NCBI RefSeq assembly: GCF_000002425.4
Contig: NC_037262.1
Location: 11,073,243 to 11,137,242 of the forward strand
Direction of reading: 5' to 3'
Length of the DNA stretch: 64,000 nucleotides
Source: Physcomitrium patens
Lineage: Eukaryota > Streptophyta > Bryopsida > Funariales > Funariaceae
The position numbers and the translations under genes were made by a program. The notes beneath the pieces are model-generated. The model ran no database searches. It was not told the DNA's origin and saw only the letters and a list, made by a program, of their open reading frames with translations. This document shows positions 62,875 through 64,000 of the stretch, in pieces. Position 1 is the stretch's first letter. Each line of letters opens with the position of its first letter.

Positions 62875-62882
62875 TATATATA
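62875..62882 (+). promoter_or_regulatory. LTR TATA box
   Basis: TATATATA followed by GGAG is the only good TATA element in the LTR. It would put transcription start, the U3/R boundary, near 62905-62915. Confidence 0.7.
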
Positions 62883-63065
62883 GGAGTCGAGGCTGAAGGG
62901 TTCTTCAGTCTCGACAACACATCTCTTGGAGTTCTAGCTCACCTTTCTGGTGTTGTTCTTGTACTCATCTGTTTAATCTAGTTCTCCCACTTCTTCTTGA
63001 ACTTCTTGTTAGATTTCAAGTCTGTATTTTGTGTCCGTGACAGTTTGTCGAGACTACATTTTCAC

Positions 63066-63077
63066 TGGTATCAGAGC
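63066..63077 (+). other. Primer-binding site, initiator-Met tRNA
   Basis: TGGTATCAGAGC matches the standard primer-binding site complementary to the 3' end of plant initiator methionine tRNA, where reverse transcription of minus-strand DNA begins. It lies 23 nt after the end suggested by the terminal inverted repeat, or 7 nt after the alternative LTR end. Confidence 0.9.
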
Positions 63078-63090
63078 TAGTTCCTTCTTG

Positions 63091-63300
63091 TTAGAGAGTG
63101 GATTACCCCTCTTCTTGAAGGTGTGCTAGTGTTTTAGAGGTTGCGGATTACCCTCCTCTAAACTGATATCTCTTCTTTCTCAATATTGGAGCCTTATTCT
63201 TCTTGGAGAGAGTGGATTACCCCTCATCTTGGAGTCTTAAGGCGTTTTAGAGGTTGCGGAGTACTCTCCTCTGAACCAATATTGTCCTCTTGTCAAAACT
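63091..63300 (+). repeat. Imperfect ~113-bp tandem duplication in the retrotransposon leader
   Basis: Two blocks recur about 113-114 bp apart. GAGAGTGGATTACCCCTC is at 63094 and 63208. GTTTTAGAGGTTGCGGA is at 63131 and 63244. Each second block is followed by a CTCCTCT segment. The copies lie between the primer-binding site and gag, where packaging and dimerisation signals normally sit. Confidence 0.85.
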
Positions 63301-63345
63301 CTTTTTTCTTCTTTCTGAAGGTTAGCCGAAGGTTAAGACGTTAAA

Positions 63346-64000
63346 ATGGCTGAAAGTTTGGAATCCAAACTAGACGCCATCATAAATACTCTTGCCTCGT
63401 TGTCACATAGGACAACAGAGATCGAAGGAGTCATGGTAGGACTCCATAACAATGGAGCATCTGGGATAGCGCCATCTAAAGCATATCAACCTCAAACTTC
63501 TGCGCCAGAAGAAGCAGTTCTACCTCCATTTCAACAAGATCGAGTAGTCCTACAACAAAAGGAGCCTCGAGTTAGTCTTCCGGATAAGTTTGATGGAACT
63601 CGTTCCAAGTTTCGAGGTTTTGTCCACCAAATCAGGTTGATAACAATTTTACAGCCCGAACGTTATCCGACGGAGGAAGCGCGTGTTGGGCTTGTTGGAA
63701 CCTTGCTTACAGCACAAGCTCTGTCTTGGTTTACTCCCTTGTTCGAGAAGCGATCGCCAATCCTGAGCAACTTTGAAACGTTCTTGGAGGCGTTTGCAGA
63801 AGCATTTGGCGAGCATGATAAAGTTCGATGGGCTACAACAAAGATCCGATCGCTACGACAAGGAACACGCTCTGCATCAGTCTATGCCTCGGATTTCAGA
63901 CAATTGGCAAGTGACATTAATTGGGGTGAAGAGGCGTTGGTGAGTCAGTTTTATTGGGGCTTGAAGGATGATGTGAAGGACTTGCTGTTATCTCTTCCTG
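63346..64000 (+). CDS. gag: Retrotransposon Gag polyprotein, 5' part (runs off the window)
   Basis: An open frame of 218 codons runs from ATG 63346 to the window edge without a stop. The N-terminus is a helical, acidic segment (MAESLESKLDAIINTLASL). After a Pro/Gln-rich linker the capsid-like Retrotrans_gag domain starts near residue 85. It shows LPDKFDGTRSKFRGFV, then LTAQALSWFTPL near 135, FETFLEAFAEAFGEHD near 155, and LRQGTRSASVYASDFRQLASDINW near 185. Gag forms the virus-like particle that packages the element RNA. A zinc knuckle and pol would lie beyond 64000. The clean frame suggests recent insertion or selection. Confidence 0.85.
   Translation, partial: MAESLESKLDAIINTLASLSHRTTEIEGVMVGLHNNGASGIAPSKAYQPQTSAPEEAVLPPFQQDRVVLQQKEPRVSLPDKFDGTRSKFRGFVHQIRLITILQPERYPTEEARVGLVGTLLTAQALSWFTPLFEKRSPILSNFETFLEAFAEAFGEHDKVRWATTKIRSLRQGTRSASVYASDFRQLASDINWGEEALVSQFYWGLKDDVKDLLLSLP

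Larger units (their letters stand above)
62610..63042 (+). repeat. 5' long terminal repeat
   Basis: The left end TGTCATGGACA is nearly the inverse of TGTCCGTGACA at 63032-63042, giving a 433-bp LTR with an 11-bp imperfect terminal inverted repeat. An alternative right end at ACTACA (63058) would place the LTR closer to the primer-binding site. U3 contains the heat-shock-like motif array and 30-bp repeats, and the TATA box lies at about 62875-62882. Comparison with the 3' LTR, outside this window, would settle the boundary. Confidence 0.65.
62610..64000 (+). mobile_element. LTR retrotransposon, 5' end, probably Ty3/gypsy
   Basis: The element enters the window from its 5' end and continues past 64000. 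Parts seen are a 5' LTR (about 62610 to 63042 or 63058), a primer-binding site for initiator-methionine tRNA (63066-63077), a leader of about 270 bp and the start of gag (63346 onward). The LTR shows a TG...CA layout. The Gag reads openly to the window edge, which suggests a young or intact copy. Ty3/gypsy assignment rests on the look of the Gag domain. Pol lies outside the window. Confidence 0.8.

Overview
The window reads as nuclear DNA of a land plant, most likely a moss. I infer this from very AT-rich intergenic DNA full of (TA)n tracts, short GT-AG introns in almost every gene, clearly plant-type proteins, and an LTR retrotransposon primed by initiator-methionine tRNA. Physcomitrium or a close relative is my best guess. 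No species-specific marker was checked.

Layout. Positions 1-960 are AT-rich spacer and 960-2241 is an unassigned stretch of higher GC. A two-exon minus-strand gene (2242-3522) encodes a probable plastid protein of unknown function. A 14-exon plus-strand gene (5160-11062) encodes a CCCH-finger/RRM/tRNA uracil-5-methyltransferase of the TRM2 family. After about 3 kb of AT-rich spacer comes a small three-exon MRNIP-like gene (15565-16607). About 7 kb of microsatellite-rich spacer follows. A 48-exon minus-strand gene (24292-41712) encodes a callose synthase of the GSL8/GSL10 type. From 42.5 to 45.7 kb is more AT-rich spacer. The 3' end of an unidentified minus-strand gene (45681-45991) and an intron-containing histone H2A gene (46805-47375, minus) come next. 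A decayed H2A exon 1 lies at 49592-49763 on the plus strand. A 14-exon minus-strand gene (51499-56311) encodes an SSX2IP/ADIP/Msd1-like coiled-coil protein. A GC-rich promoter-like island with an orphan first exon (57.6-58.5 kb) precedes 4 kb of AT-rich spacer. The right edge holds the 5' LTR, primer-binding site, leader and start of gag of an LTR retrotransposon (62610 to beyond 64000).

How the genes relate. These are independent housekeeping genes, not a cluster: tRNA modification, DNA-break signalling (MRNIP), cytokinetic and plasmodesmatal callose (GSL8/10), chromatin (H2A), and microtubule-nucleation anchoring (Msd1/SSX2IP). Exons were assigned by reading the frame through GT-AG junctions and checking that phases match. 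For the callose synthase, tRNA methyltransferase and Msd1-like genes, nearly every exon length agrees with the phase of its neighbours.

The most striking element is the retrotransposon LTR. It packs at least twelve GAAnnTTC heat-shock-element cores into about 235 bp just upstream of a TATA box. Several are spaced exactly 10 bp apart, and three tandem 30-bp units follow. This is the architecture expected of a heat-activated retroelement.
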